DNA of 64,000 nucleotides from Smittia aterrima. Lineage: Eukaryota > Arthropoda > Insecta > Diptera > Chironomidae. Each line of letters opens with the position of its first letter. Within the stretch, counting starts at the first letter, position 1. The position numbers and the translations under genes are program-made. The stretch spans positions 24,893,537 through 24,957,536 of the forward strand of contig CP093829.1 of the NCBI GenBank assembly GCA_033063855.1. Direction: 5' to 3'. The notes beneath the pieces were generated by a model, which did not search any database, was not told the DNA's origin, and was given only the letters and a program-made list of their open reading frames with translations. This document shows positions 26,601 through 41,600 of the stretch, in pieces.

Positions 26601-29600
26601 AAAATAAGCAACACCGTTTAACGTTCGCCTCCTTCAAAGAAACCTTCAAGGCATTTCGTCTTCATCTCGCCCTCTTTTCATTCGGTTACAGACTTATTTC
26701 ATTTTCGGAGGATTTATGAATGAAAAATCACTTCACACTGCCGCGTCTCTAGCGGCAGATCCCTCCCCGTCATCAGCTCATGAGAGGATATTAAAAGCGT
26801 TATGCGCGATTCCTTCATGCAAAATGAGAATTTTAACTGCTTCAAAGTCCCGTGTGCTGTCAGTGGATTTGAAATTTATTACACTAAGGGTGTTGGTTGG
26901 CTTTCGTTTGCTCTGCGCCACGACCCTCCTCTAACAGTGTCACCCGAGAAAGTTGGTTGACTGGTTGATTTTCAAATGCAAGCCAGCATTCCCATATTTT
27001 ATTTAATTTCGTCTCGGTGCACCGTGCAAATCCAAACCTTGCACTGACTAATGCTTCTAATCACACTTGATGTCTAAATAATTTTACCCTTCGCAAACGA
27101 GCAGTGGAAATAAACTACAGCGAGCAGTTAAAAAAATATAATAATTCGGCATGCTGAGAGCGGCTTTTGATTGTCGCACGACATGAGATGCGATTTCGGG
27201 GATGAAACAGTTTGAAAGTGTAATAAAAATAAATATTACAATTAAGAGCGAGCACTTGAGTCTTGCTTGCGTCATGGAAGTTGCGACTGTCTCTGGTAAT
27301 TGTCAGAGTCCCAGCAGAGTCATTTAATAATTTTCTCCGCTCTTGCTTTTTCAGCGGATTCGTTAGAGTCTCATACGACGACGGAAGACTCGCCAGACCT
27401 CTCGTCGATAATTAAATTTCAGTATTTTTTAATGCTCTTGACTTGTAATAAGAATAACCCTCGACACTGGAAATTCTTTTGCTATAAATCATAAGTGCGA
27501 GTGATGGGAAAGCAAACATGCAAGGGCCATCTCTTTTCAAAGAGTCGGGAAAAACCATTAAAACAGGATGAGCATTTCAAGTGATTTAACATGGAAATGT
27601 AATTATCGAAATGCGAGATCCCGCTTTTAACTCAAGTGCCAACAGAGATCGATGGAAGTGAGAGAGAGAGAAACAAATTTGACAGAGGAAATCCAAAGAC
27701 TTCAATGCTTTCTGTTTATGGAAGGATTACGATCGAGAGTTTTCAAGATTACAACGTTAATTTTGCTTTTAATTCGTTCAAATCACGCACATATTGAATT
27801 GGATTGTAATGAAGTCTCTTTCTCTCCCGCTTTGCTCGAATTTATTTCTTCGCCGCGGCTGAGATTGAAACCTTGATTGCATTTGCGGCGGCAGCAAACA
27901 ATGGGTTGGGTTTGTTTCAAATTACGACACGAAAATTGACTCCGTTTCAACCTAAAATTCAAATGGATTTTGACTCTCGAACAAATGGTGTCAAATTAAC
28001 CTTACTCCATGTCACCATGTGTTTCACGAAGGTCTCGCCGCAAGTCGCGCTCTCCATCTCGGCATGAAATGAAACGAAAGAATTGGAAACATGACAAATT
28101 TCCGACCTTGGAAACTTGAGACAGTTTTGTTTTTCGCTTGCTGCATTCGTTGAATTTTCCACTTAACGAGATGCTCGTTTGCTCCGAAGTCTAATTATAA
28201 GATTTATTTTTTTCACAACATGACCCGACCCAAACGAACCGCACACACATAATTCCCCGAAACATATTTTCCTCTAAATTGGATCTTCTCGGGAATGCCT
28301 GAGTTCACCGAAAGGCACGATAAACAAATCAGTAATTTGAGGTAATTATTGAGATCTTCTTTGCACTTTACCATAAAGCGCATTAAGAGCTGAGGAATCT
28401 TGAAAGGAAAATTTGCTCAAATTAAATCTTGTGTGCGAGATATTTAATTTCGCGTTTGGATCTTTTCTCGTTCTCGCAATTTGAATGCTCTTGTGGTGCA
28501 TGCATGTTGATCTTTCCTACGATAATTGCATTCATTTTAGGAAGAACGGAGAGAACACGTTGCGTGATACGAGATTCAAACTCTTCCGTCTATCTTCTCT
28601 GTCTTGATTGGAGTGTAATTTAATTTTTCGGGATGGAAATTGCGGTTCTCTCAGCCGCAGCGAAGCTCCACCATGTGATGCTTATTGTACAAAAGGGAAA
28701 TTGTGAATTGCATTGTCGGTTTAATAAGTACCTGCTTTTCACCTCTCTCGTATCTCGGGCGAATTTCTACGAAATTGCGCAAGCTGTTCAAACTCAGTGC
28801 AATTTGAAATATTCTCGAGATGAACTCTCGAGTTCTTACTTTTGAAAAAAAATACAGAAAATAATTTGTTTCGTCAGAATTTGCAACATTTTCATTTGAA
28901 GACGAGACATTTCATCTTGAGAGTAAAATGCATGACTGCTCTCGCAAGTATTCTTATCATTATTTTACCACCAACGTGGAATTAAAAACAACTCTTGAAG
29001 AAATGGAGGTAACATCTGAAATTACAACTTCTTATAAAATTATTCTTATTTCACGAAAACTTTTTGAATAGAGTGACATCAGGAGTTGTTTCGTTTCAAT
29101 GATAGCCAAGTCAGATTCCTCTCAGTGCCTTCGTCCAATTATTAAAAGTCTGATGGAGAAAATTTATGAAAACTACTCAAAGTCAAACTCTCATTTAAAA
29201 AGTACAAGCAATGACTAGAGACTTGAACTAAAGAAGAAACTTTACTGAAGTAGTTACGAGAACGAGAAATGGAATGAAGGAAAAAAAAAGTTCCTAATGA
29301 CAGAAAGTTTTGATGTTTCTTTTCTTCTGCCGTCAATTGCCATAATTTACAACTACAAAAGCCTTAAAGAGAAAAGTCATCGTAGTCATTTCGTTTCTCG
29401 ACTCATTCACCAGAAGCAAACTTACAATGGAAGCTTCAGCCTTTTCATTCAAAGCCTCTTTAGAATGTTGTGTTGACATTTCCATTCGAGTCTCAAGAGA
29501 AACTCGCGACTAATAATCGCTCCGCGATGTTTAATGCGAAATTTATGAAGAAGGCGACTCACTTGACAAAACTCACGAAAATTTTAAACGCGTTCACACA

Positions 29601-32600
29601 GAAACATTTAATGAATGTAAACGGTGAATGAATAAGTGAAAAATAGTCCTCTAATTACACACTCTGAGGAAGCGAGCGTCCTTGTTTTAGCCCACAAGAT
29701 AATTGACGGAAATGATTATACTGGTTCAGTGTACGTTAAAGGATGAAATTACATCGCCATTATCGGAGACACTACGACGTGGTATAGCTTCAATCAAACG
29801 AGGCCACAGCTAACTCATTTGTTAACCCGGTAAAGAGTGAAATTTCCTCATCAACAATATTTGATCACTAAGCTGGAGCTCTCCCGCGCGTTTGATGTTC
29901 CCGTCTATAATCACAAGGACATAATCAGGATTATCAGAGCATCAGGAGCTTAGCGTTTGTTCTCGCCTCCCTTTAATTACGAGACATAGAGCGACGCCAC
30001 TCCTCACTGAAATTGAAACGAAACGAGTTAATCTGTTGATGAGAGGAAATTATATTTTGAAAACCTTTTTTTTTGTCCGCGTCACTTCCTTTTGTTCGAA
30101 ATGTAAAAATGTTTTATTCCTTGTCAATTAGTCGTCTCAAAGTCAAAACACTCATCAAAGACTCTCGAGAGATATTTTTGGACCAGTAATGAGCGGATAC
30201 GAGTCGTTAGCTATCAAAACAGAATGAAAATCATTTCATGATCGAGTCAAAGTGAGGAAGAAGAAGAATCGCCGACGAAAGTCTATTACGATTTGAAAAT
30301 ATCTTCGTGGTGTGTAATTTAAAAATCGAAAGCCCTCGGTATAGCTTTCCATTTACACTCGAATGATTTAAAAACATATCGCAGACACAAATCGATTGCA
30401 TGAGTACAAAATAAAATCGCTTTTTTTGTTTGCTCGAAATTGAAATTTTATTTGTTTCTCCGCCATCGATTTTCCATCGAGAGAATTAAATGCTTGCGGG
30501 CATTGATTGGACGTGTTTGTATAGCGCCAAGAGGATAAGCGAGTAATGTAAACATTAACTATGCAAGTAAATAAATTACGCAAACAAAACAATTTTTATC
30601 CAGCGTAAGCTTTGCGCCACCGTTCACTGTTTACAGTTCATTTTAAAGCAAAGGCGAAACTCCTTCCCTGTTGCGATTTAATGTAGAGATAGAAAGGATT
30701 TTCTCCATCAAGCATATTTCAATTTATTTTTTAAATAATTTAACGCGATATAGTTGGAGTGGAAAAAGCAATTTTCTATCTGACAAACGGTTATTGGTCG
30801 TGTGGAGGGGATTAAAGGGAGAGCTTGGGGTTGGAAAGTCAATAGTCGTCGATTATTTTCCTGTTTAGAAGTTCCATGACGTAAGCAAGAGAGCCTTTAG
30901 TAATGAATAATGTTGCATGTTCTCGATATTTCGATGATATTTTGAAGGTGCCTGCCTATTTCTCCGATTGAAAGCTTTATTTCGGTCAATGAAGAGACGC
31001 AGGGGTGAAAAAAGTATAAAAAGATTTTTTATGAAGCAACAGAATGGTCTGCGATTTCACGTACGATCCATAAATACATGTGAGGCTTTACCCCCATCTC
31101 TCATGAATCGAACCTCCTTTCTTCATCTCCAATACAAATCTCACCCATCCATCAAACGATATTGATTAGGCTTAGCCAGCTTCTCGCCCTCATTCATTCG
31201 GACGTGGAGATTTTCCTGCTCCGATTCGAAATGAAATATTTTTATTTCATGTACATAAACATGACTTCGTAGCCGAATAATTCACGACATATCCCGTAAA
31301 AAAAACAGCGAGGTAAAACGAGCTTTTACATAATCATGAAATTGTTGGACATTTTCGGGTCGACAATGAAGTTTTAGGGTTTGATTTACTGCAAAATTCA
31401 TAAGGCTTCTACTATTCGCTGCTCGGTAATCCCATAAAGCTAAGAAAATTAATTCATGCAACGACTCTTGGCGATTTGTTGTTTTCTGGTTTCGCAACTT
31501 CATTTCCATAACACTCAAAGCTCGTGCCCTGTTCTTGCCGATTAACAATAATGGGAAAGAAAAAATGAAATTCAAAAGAACTCGTGTTTATTAAATTCGC
31601 TTCTCGAATTTCATTTCGATCTCCACGAAGGCTTTCACTTAACGACGAAATCTTTTTAGGATGGGGGAGAGAAGAACGACGATGGATGAAGACGAAAGCA
31701 TAATCTAACGTGAAATGAGAAAAACAAGGGCGCTCAATGGAAAGAGAAAAATCTGTGCAACAATTTAATTTAATAAGCCGCCAGCATTATTGCGCCCATA
31801 ACGTAATTTAGATCTCGTTACATGCAAGCTAACGAAAATTACAGTCGGCTGACGATGTATGTGCAAGAGACTCTCTTTGTCGTAAATTATGGTTTGAATT
31901 TCCTTTGCCTCGACATCGCTTTTCTTTCTTTTCGCTCAAACAAATCTCGACAAAGGTAATTTCGTCAGAGAGTGGAACGAAGGCCGGGAAATTATTTGAA
32001 ATGGGATTCCATCTCTCTCACTCTCTCTCTCTATCCGTAATGGCAGTAAACGAGCACTACAATTTGCTAAACGAATTCTTTTCAACTTTCTTCCCGACTG
32101 AACTGGCAAAGGCAGCAAAGAATGGAATGCAAAATAAAAGACGAAAAAATTAAATTAAATGAGGAAAAAATCACGTCGAAATGAAAGAAAAAAGGGAAAA
32201 GAAAAATCTTCGGTGTGGGTGGAAGTGATTCTTGTTGAAAAACGGTTTCGCAAGAGGATGAGAAAGAGCGATAATTTAGTTTTATTAAAACAGATTATCC
32301 AATTGCTATAAGTAAAAGCTTCGTCTCCTCTTTTTCTTGTTTTCGTGGTAAACTTCTTTGAGATGGCAAATTTCCCTCTCGCTTCAAACAGCGAAACAAG
32401 TGTCGTTCTTGATTTATGGAAAAATTGTGCATAAATTTGTTCGCTTAATTTCTTTAATGGATGTCAGGTAGAACGGCGAATGTCATGAGGGGGAAAAAAA
32501 AGCTTTCTGATGAATGGGAAATTTCCTTATTATTCTCAATTTTTCCCGCTTCCCGTTTCAATCCCATCCGTCCCAGATTGTTGCTTGTCGGAGTTTGCAG

Positions 32601-35600
32601 GTCGGGGTCGCTCGACTATGAAGCAATTAGTGAAATTGAAAAATATAAAAAAAAGTTTTGCGCTTTTTAAAAGTTTTTATTTCACTGCATAAATATTTCG
32701 CAACAGTTGCACTTTCAACTTGGCTTCAATATGCGAGAAAAATGTCATTTTAATGTTTAATAGAAGTTAACAAGGAAACAAACTGATTACGTCGCTTGTT
32801 GGTAGAGTCTCGAGAGCCTTTCGAGCAATGAAAAATTGCTTTTCTGTAAGCCCTCAAGCCGCCAAAGTTCGCTCGACGAGCGAGTAATTACTGTAATGAA
32901 TCGAAATTACAAACAATTTGGTGGATTAAACTTTGAAACTTTGTCGAGATTTGTATGGATAAAAAATATTTCGAACACGAGAAAAGTTTGTTTGCTGGAA
33001 TAATTCATTTCAATCAACTTAAGAGCTTAATTAAAAAGTTTCACCTTTTTTCGTGCTCGTAATGATTGCGAAAAATAATATTAATTCATCTTGAGAACTG
33101 AAACGTTTACGATTTCATTTCCATTATGACTCACATTTTTGTTATCGTGTAGCTCATAATTCGGTATTAATTAGTCGTTTGCATTGTTGCGGCTCTCGTT
33201 GTTTTCTTCTCATTCCTTCTCGTCGTCGTCGAATTCACTTAAGAGATTTCCTAAGACATAAAACCGAAACCTGATTCAATTGTTACACACAACAAAAGCG
33301 AAGCAAACATTTCGTGTGAGAAAAAAACTGATATTTTATGCAAGACGTGTTGTTTGGGCTTCGCTGTAGATTTTTCCATTTGACTTTAACGACATTTCCG
33401 AAACTGATTTTTCGCTTTACTTCTTCTCATTTCAGTTCTAGTAATTGTGACGACTGCAAATGGCGATGATACGTCGATCGACACAAGAGATGGCGAGGAT
33501 CTGATGCTTCAGTGTCGCTTCAGTCCCGACTACTCCGACCGAGGATTCATTTACTATTGGGCTCGAAGCTCACCACGATTTGAAAATGTTGCCGTAGACG
33601 AGAAATCACTCAGCTCCACTTACAAGTAAGTAATGATGCATAATTGCAAAGCGTTATACAAAAGAGGAAAAGAAACTTTCAACGATGTCAATTATGGCAA
33701 TGTCAATTATTCTAATGACCCAAGCCACAACTTTTAATTCAATAATTTCTCGGTAGCTGAAACACATTTCCCACTGTCTCTCAGCAATTTTCCCAATGAC
33801 TCTATTTAAAATTTCATAATCCAATAGAGAGAGAGATTTTATCTCAATTTGGATGCCGCAGAATTTCGAGGGTCGCGTTTGGAATGTTTACGTAGAAACT
33901 TCGTAATTTTATAATTACAAACCAGTTTGAAATTTTAATTTCAGCAAAGCACAGAGGAACGTGTTGACTAATTGCGATTATTTTACATTACAGAGTTGAT
34001 TACCGGCCTGACAAAGGAATCTACGATTTACGAATTACGAACGCATCATATGGTCGTGATAATGGTCGGTTTGAGTGTCGAATCAAAGCACAGGGAACTG
34101 GTGATGACGTTCATCAACAATACTACAATTTAACGGTACTGACTCCGCCCCAGCCTCCGCTCGTGGCCCCTGGAAGTCTCGTTGTTGCTACGGAAGAGAA
34201 GAAACAAGAGTTGACATGTAGCAGCGTTGGTGGTTCACCCGATCCAACAATCACGTAAGTGACTTTTCCAATTTACTAGAAATGTTTCGCGACTCTCTGG
34301 TGACTTAACCTAGAAATTAACGTCAATCACTTTCCTCTAGTTGGTATCGAGATGAGAACCCGACTCCACTTCAAGCAACGGTGAATCGAGGAGGCTCAAA
34401 GGATCATCAAACGACAAGCGTGCTTACTATAACTCCAACGAAAGAAGATGATGGCGCTCGATATCGATGTGTCGTGTTCAATCGCGCGATGAAAGACGGA
34501 GAAAAATACGAGACGACAGTTCAACTCAGCGTTAACTGTAAGTAACTGAACAATAATTATCTTAGATCGAAGAGAACGGTTCTAGAGCACAATCCGACGC
34601 ATTACGATTACGTTTAATTAAACTTCCTTTTACCGGGGCGACCCCAACAGTCGAAGAACGAGTTCCATTCAAAGCAAAACTTGATAAATATTTTCTGAGA
34701 TCTTAACAATGCTTCGCTCTTTAGCGTTCAGACGTTTAATCAGAATCCGAAGCCGATTGCTTGAAAGAATTTACTATCCTCCATTAATAATGTAATTATT
34801 TATGTTGTTTTCTTTATTCTCTCGCCTTGTTGTTGTCGCATAACGGTCCATTCCTTTAACAAACTCTTTAAGCTCACGGCGAGAAGTGAAAATAAGCGAA
34901 AATGTAAAGTTACACAATTGAATTGTTAGAGCGATAACAAGAAGAAGTAGAAAAATAAGAAATGGTGCTTTAAAAGGCAAGAGGCGATTAGAAAAGCATT
35001 TCAAGCGATCTAGAGTTGTCGCGGCGCGCCCAACACACAAAGCGAAAGCAACTTCTAGCTTTTTCAGAAACACGCAATCAACGTACGGCGGAGAGCTCAG
35101 AGCAGTTGTTTCGCAAGCAGCAAATTCTTGCTCTCATACATATTGCAACGGACAGAGATCGTAGCTTAGAATCGAGGAGAAACGAGTTTTAATTACAAAC
35201 ACAATTTGCCTTTGCCGTTGTTGTTGACACACAATTTGTGAGAAATGCTTTAGCCTGTAGACGTGCTTAATGAACGACGCTCACGGGGCCGAAGCGACAG
35301 GGAGGAGAAAAAAAATGAAGCTTAATGAAATTATAATTAACTTTTCAGCAAAAGCAATAAAAGAACAGAAGAGACGAGCTTCAGTCTTTGATTTCATAAG
35401 CAAAGAAGATTGCTTAGAAGCGAAATTATCATTAGACGTTTATTTATCATCCCAGGTCGCCTTTTTTTTCACTTGCTCCACGGCCATCAGTGAGCGCAAA
35501 TTAATGCTTTCAACGTAAAGAAACGTTCTCGTTCTGTCGTGGCAATGTGAAGAGAATGGAAATTAAAATGTTATTGCCGTGTCTTATTCAATGGACACTA

Positions 35601-38600
35601 ATGTTGTATGGAGATTCGTTTAGCCGAACGAACAGAATTATCATTCTCCGTCTCTCTACAAACAAATCGCTTCATTTGAACGATGATATTTAGAAAATCT
35701 CAACTCGAGAGTGTTGGAGAACAGCGATGCGAGACAGATCATTAGATGTGACTATTGTAATTCAAACGATGGCGTTGATGTTTCGAAAACGAGAGAAATT
35801 GTTCGATTGCTATGAATCGAATTGAACTGTCCGCGAGTATTAATGGAACGAACGTGAATATAAACATCAAAATAAATTTTTTATGAATCGATCCCATGAT
35901 TAAGTCGTTTATGTACTCACAGCCTCAAAAAAAAATCAATCCAATTTGGGAGAGCGGTGTTGAGGGTCAGGGCAGCCAAGCTCAGGAAATTATAAAAAAA
36001 TATCCGTTCAAAGGCATTCAATAAACCGCGGAGCATAATGCTGGGAATGAATGATTAAACGAGCTTTTTTTACGAACCGAAATGAATGGCAAAGCATTAT
36101 TGGGTAATGAGACGCGAAGAATTTCAAGTTTTCTCACTCTCTCCGATACCTCTCAAGCCGTTCAAAGGAATCTTCGGTGTGAAAATGATCAATCAAGTGA
36201 ATAGACATCAATTTTCAATAAATACGCGAAAACTAAGCTTGAAAGAGAAGTAAAAACGCGAACGTAATCTTTCGGATCGCGCTAGAAACGATCACGGCAA
36301 GTTGTAGAATTGAAACGGCTAACGTAGTAAAATCGACTCGCCAAGGTTAACCGCATTTCAATGTATCGCGTCGAGAAAAATATTTACTTACCATTGTTGA
36401 GGAGTAGAGACGAGAAAAAAATGTTTAAGCACAGCAAGTCGAGGTGATGGTTAAAAATCGTGAGTCGACTGCTGCTTTAAGGTTTCGGAAGCAAAGAGAA
36501 ACGGAAATTGAAGTTTAACCCGGGAAATGAGAATGAAGTGCGAATGGTGTTTGAAGTCATCGTAGGAAGAATCGATTCGAGCAAAAACTTTTGGCATGAA
36601 ACTATCTGCGCTCTGATCGCATAGCCTTTCATTACGAAATTCTCATCTAACCGCATACCACGAATACATTCTTGCTCTCTCAATAGCTTTTCTATTTCAA
36701 CATTGTTTCCATAACAACATTTTGCCACGGCGCTTCTCGCAAGTGCATAGATCGCATTCGAAATGAAATGAATCTATGAGCTTTTCGTAATTGCAAACTC
36801 GAAACGAATAATAAAAAAAAATCGCTTCGACAAAAAATTTGTTTAATGAAACTTTTTTCCGAATTCAATTGCATTACGCTCCAGTTATAACCGAACTTGT
36901 TTCTCTATGTGAATTGGCAGCAGCGGAAAAAATGTTGTTACATGAAGTTGAAAAAAGCCACAAACCGAAGTTAGATATAATTCCGCTGGGCTGAGTGTGT
37001 TGTGTTGGGGAGGTAGAAGGAGAAGGGAAGGCGGCTTTGTGAAACCTTTTCGAAATGTAAATCCACTAACTCAATGTGCTCACGTAAAAGAGAGAAAAAA
37101 AAAGCGGCCCGCACCACAAAATCCACTTTAGAGAGAGAAGCATTTCACTCGAAACAGTTTTCAATATTGCTTCTCGTAGTGCGATGACTTTGACGATGAT
37201 GTCGAAGCAAAGCTCTAAATTCCTCTTAACTGCCATGAGAAAAAAAAAGAACGCAAAGAGTAAATACCGATATGTTCCGTCTATGGCGGTCTACGTTTAC
37301 GCTAAAGTCTGTGGATTGGCTTTAGACGAATAGTTCGCATTTGCCAACTCGTCCCTTTGGAAAATTCGAAAGGATGAGATCGGAAAAATGATGAACATAC
37401 TTTTGAAATCCAGCAACTCGAGGCATGACAACGATGACAAAAAAAATCCGAGCCAAGGCTAAGCGATGTGTTAGAAAAGGCTTTTCGCAGTAAAAAAAGG
37501 ATGACAGCACGCATGATAATGAAACACAATATCCTTTCGAGTTATAAACAGAGAACGTGAATCTCATGATCATCACGAAGCTGAGCAGGGCTGTTAACCT
37601 TCAAAAGTGCAATGTAGAGCAAGCAAAGCAATCAACGTCGCTGCTATTTTTTGCGGTGATAAAAGTGGATGATGTTCATTAAAATAAATTATGCCAATAT
37701 TGTGCAATTGCGCCATTCGCGAGAAATCATCAACACTCTTTCCCCTTCTCTCTCTCTCGTGTCTCCTAAAAGCTCACGGCACAAACAAGCAAAAAAGAAA
37801 TTCTACGCTTCATAAAAGTGTAGCGCGAAATCTGAACGCCATCACATTCGTTCGATGGAATGTTTATGCGATGTGTATTTAGGGCCCAACTGGGAGAGCG
37901 TACGAGGATGAATGATGCGTTTTTATGTTTAACGATGATGATGCCGGTTTGAAGAGCACAAAAAAACACAGAGCGAGGCGTTAAAACAGCAGAAAAAAAA
38001 GTAGACAAAAATCCATTTGACAGAAGCATAAATCATGAAACATCATAAAAACACACACACGCAATACAGAGATAGTCAAACTGAGTTTTTCCCCGGTGGA
38101 TTGGACCGCCACATGATGCATGAGAAGACATCCGTTTAAGCGAAAAAAAATTCATCGCACCTCACAAAATTCTTCTTCTTTCGAAAGAAACTATCACAAG
38201 CCACAAACTTTGCGGAGGTTGACAACAAACCAAAGAACACAGTTCTCGGTTACTTCATCGGCTGTTCATCCACTTGTCGTTGAACGAATTCAAATTTATT
38301 TGGTGACTCGCGATGAGTGAAATAGCGATTTTCCCATAAAATTCTTCAACATGCGTGAATGTGTGCACAGGTTGAGCTTCGTGGCAGACTTCGGGAGCGG
38401 AGAAATGATTTGAAATGGAAAATCCTCTTTTCATCATCATCTACCTTGAATCAATTTCAATCAATTCGGTTGAGTGCATTCGAATGCGAAGGCAAATATT
38501 GAATCGTTTTCCGAAATGGCGATGATTTGAGCGAGCAAAAACGCGCCAACAATATGGTACATGCTGATGCCTCGGGGGAGAAAATCAGCTTCGAGCCACT

Positions 38601-41600
38601 CGACAAACAATCCTGTGTGGGATCCCTGATTTTGTTTTTCAATGCGACAAACGCTTTCCCTTCTCTCTCCCACATGAAATTCCTTTTGTTTTTTTATTCG
38701 TGTGGATTCTAGTCGCGATTTGGAAGATTTTAATTGCAAAAACTTCGAGAGTCTCTCTCGATCCGATCGTAAAGCTTCATCGCTTTCTCGTTTTATGTAA
38801 ACGCATATCAATGGTCATGCAGGTTGACTGCGGAGACCGAGGCGATGTCGAAGGGAAAATGAGAAACAACAAATCCAATGCGGTTTAGTGCCACGTCAAA
38901 ATAAATATTAATAAAAGGGATTATTGCAAATGCAAACACAAATGAATGTTTAATGTATTTTCATTTTAAGTTTCAAGGGGAAAATAAAACTTCGTCATAA
39001 TGCACTTTTTCCATTTCACAGAAATCACACAAACCCCAATCCATCAGAATGATGTTTTTTAATGTTTATTCATATGTAGAGCTGACGACTGATCGCTGAT
39101 GAATGGGAATTTAATGTTTTTTCAATGGCAACGCGAGATGAGAAGTTTTTATATGTGCGTTGCACATTTCCGTGATTAAATGTCAGAATGGAATAAAAAT
39201 TCAAAAAGGTTTTGATTCACTCGCTGGCTGAGCTCACAAAAGATAACAAAATCAGTCGAGTGAGCTTCTGAATCTCAAAAAAATTCAATAGTTCAGCTTA
39301 AAGTATCATTCAGATAGTCGAAATAATGAAATTATTAACTTCAATGTGCATTGAGTCATGGAAAGACAATCAAAATTATGTTCTTATAAAAATATTTAAA
39401 TAAAATATTATATAATATTATGTATAATATAATATTTAAATTTAATAAAATTCCATTAAACTCTCAATTCTTCAAATACTCCAAGAACTCATTTAAACTT
39501 AAAACCATCAAATAGATTGAATGTAAAAATATTTTTCAAAACCAAAAAGATTCGCTGAACAAATTTGAATACGAGAGAAAAGCCTCAGAAGTAAAATTAT
39601 GCTGGTTCTCGTGGCTTTGGCTGTGAGTGGAAAACAAATTTTGCCTCAAAACTGTTGTGCAACTTTCGAATGATTCAATTCATCATTGGCTGAGTTCATC
39701 CAGGAAATCATTATGAGAAGAAATTCTTTGAAGGGTTTTTAAATGAAAACTCTCTCTCTCTCCTTTGTCATTTATGGTCAAACTCATTTTACTTTGGTTC
39801 ATTCATGGTCGTCGCCTCTTTTGCAACACCAGAGCTCATCGTCACTTGATGGAGAACTTTCCGTCGTCTCTTCGCCTTGCAGTGATAAATTGTGTTTGCC
39901 TTTTACCAGAAGAATTTTCTCTTAGAAAATTGATGATTTACATAAACTCGAGGCGAGGGGAGCCAGAGAATCTGGGAAAAGTCCTGGCAACTGATCAGAA
40001 ATTTTCATAAATCTGGTGCTTTATGCTATCCAATCCTCTTTCTTGTTAATATTTGCGGCCACACTCTAATGGTTTTTTGCTGCTGCCCGAGCCTGGAGTA
40101 AAATCAATTTATTGAACCTGAAAGACCGAAAATTTGCTTTCGCTGTCGTCTCGTGTCTATTGGGTTGGCTGTGCTGTTCCGGAAAGAACACAGAGAGCAT
40201 AACCAGCGAAAATGATTAAGTGAAGATCATCAATCATCGCCAAAGCAGTGCGAGCAAGTAACTGAGTGAGAGAACGACCGAAGAAGCCTTTTAATAAGGA
40301 AATTTTATGGATTGAAGCGAGGCCTCTCCAGACAGCTGACTCGAAGCACAAGAAAATGAGAATTGTGTATGTTTGTATAGACGAAGAGCCGAGCTATTCA
40401 ACAACGCACAATGGGAAGATGATGGACCATCTAACCATGAGTAATGATCTCGCTTAAAATAATCGAAAAATGTGAAGTGAGCGCAAGAGAAAAGTTATTG
40501 GGTTAATAAGCTCTCAGTTGGATCCTCCACAATAGAGTCCGAGTAACTTGAGATAATAAAAGTTAAATTACACGGAATAATAAGGCCTAAGGCACGATAT
40601 ACATTGTTTCAACATGAAGAGACTCTTCTTCAATCATCATCGTGAACTAAACAAACTTGGATTTGTTTAAACTTTAAAGTCAAGGCGAACGAGCTGGTGA
40701 ATTCCAAAGTTCACAAGAAATATCTCCGAATTTATGAGACTCATCGACTCGATCAGCCCAATCGACCTTAATTTATTGTTGCAACTCAGAAATCAAAGGC
40801 AATAGGCAGTCAAACTTCACGCCACTTAAAAACTTTCTCTAAGTGCTCAATTTAATAAATCTGAACAAAACAGCCAACCATTTGATTAGCTACGATTGCG
40901 AGTATAAATAATCACAATAATCACCTTCGGCTCTCGCCAGTCTTGTCTGAAGAAGAAAGAGAGAACAAGTTAATGCCAAAAACATCAAAATCATTACCCA
41001 AAGTATTACTCAATTCATTTTGAAGAATTTGAAGAAAACATTTTGTAAGCTCTCTTGTTGGAGATTGTTGCCGGCGATTCCATTATTTTCACTTTAGCAT
41101 CGTAAAAATTTACATCACACTCGAGTTGGGAGAAACCTTTCTCTTCAACTTTATTGCTGAAGCGAAACTTTTCCAGTTTTGCACATTGCATCGATAGACG
41201 AGGAAGCAGCGAAGGCATCAAAGCGTGATTTCGCCAAAAGCTCGATCGAATCATCGCCGTTTATGTGATTCAAGCAACAATTATCTCCGTTGGAATTTCA
41301 TTCGCTTGAAAATTATTTTCTGATGATGTAGTTTTTTTTTCTGCTTGAGTCGAGTGATTCATAATGTGTTTGGGGATTTCGAAGTGTTGTAGACGAGTGA
41401 GAGAGATTTAACGACTCTCGATTAATGGATTTCGTTTCGAAAGAGTGGCGAGCGACGTTGCATTTGCGAAAATCCTAACCAAGGCGGAAGGATTTGCTTT
41501 TAAAACCCTCACAGGATTATTGTCTTTCGTCTCGGAGTCTATCGGATCACTTAGAGAAAAGGCATTTGCGCTTAATGAAAAGTCCGAGAGTTTTTGATTT

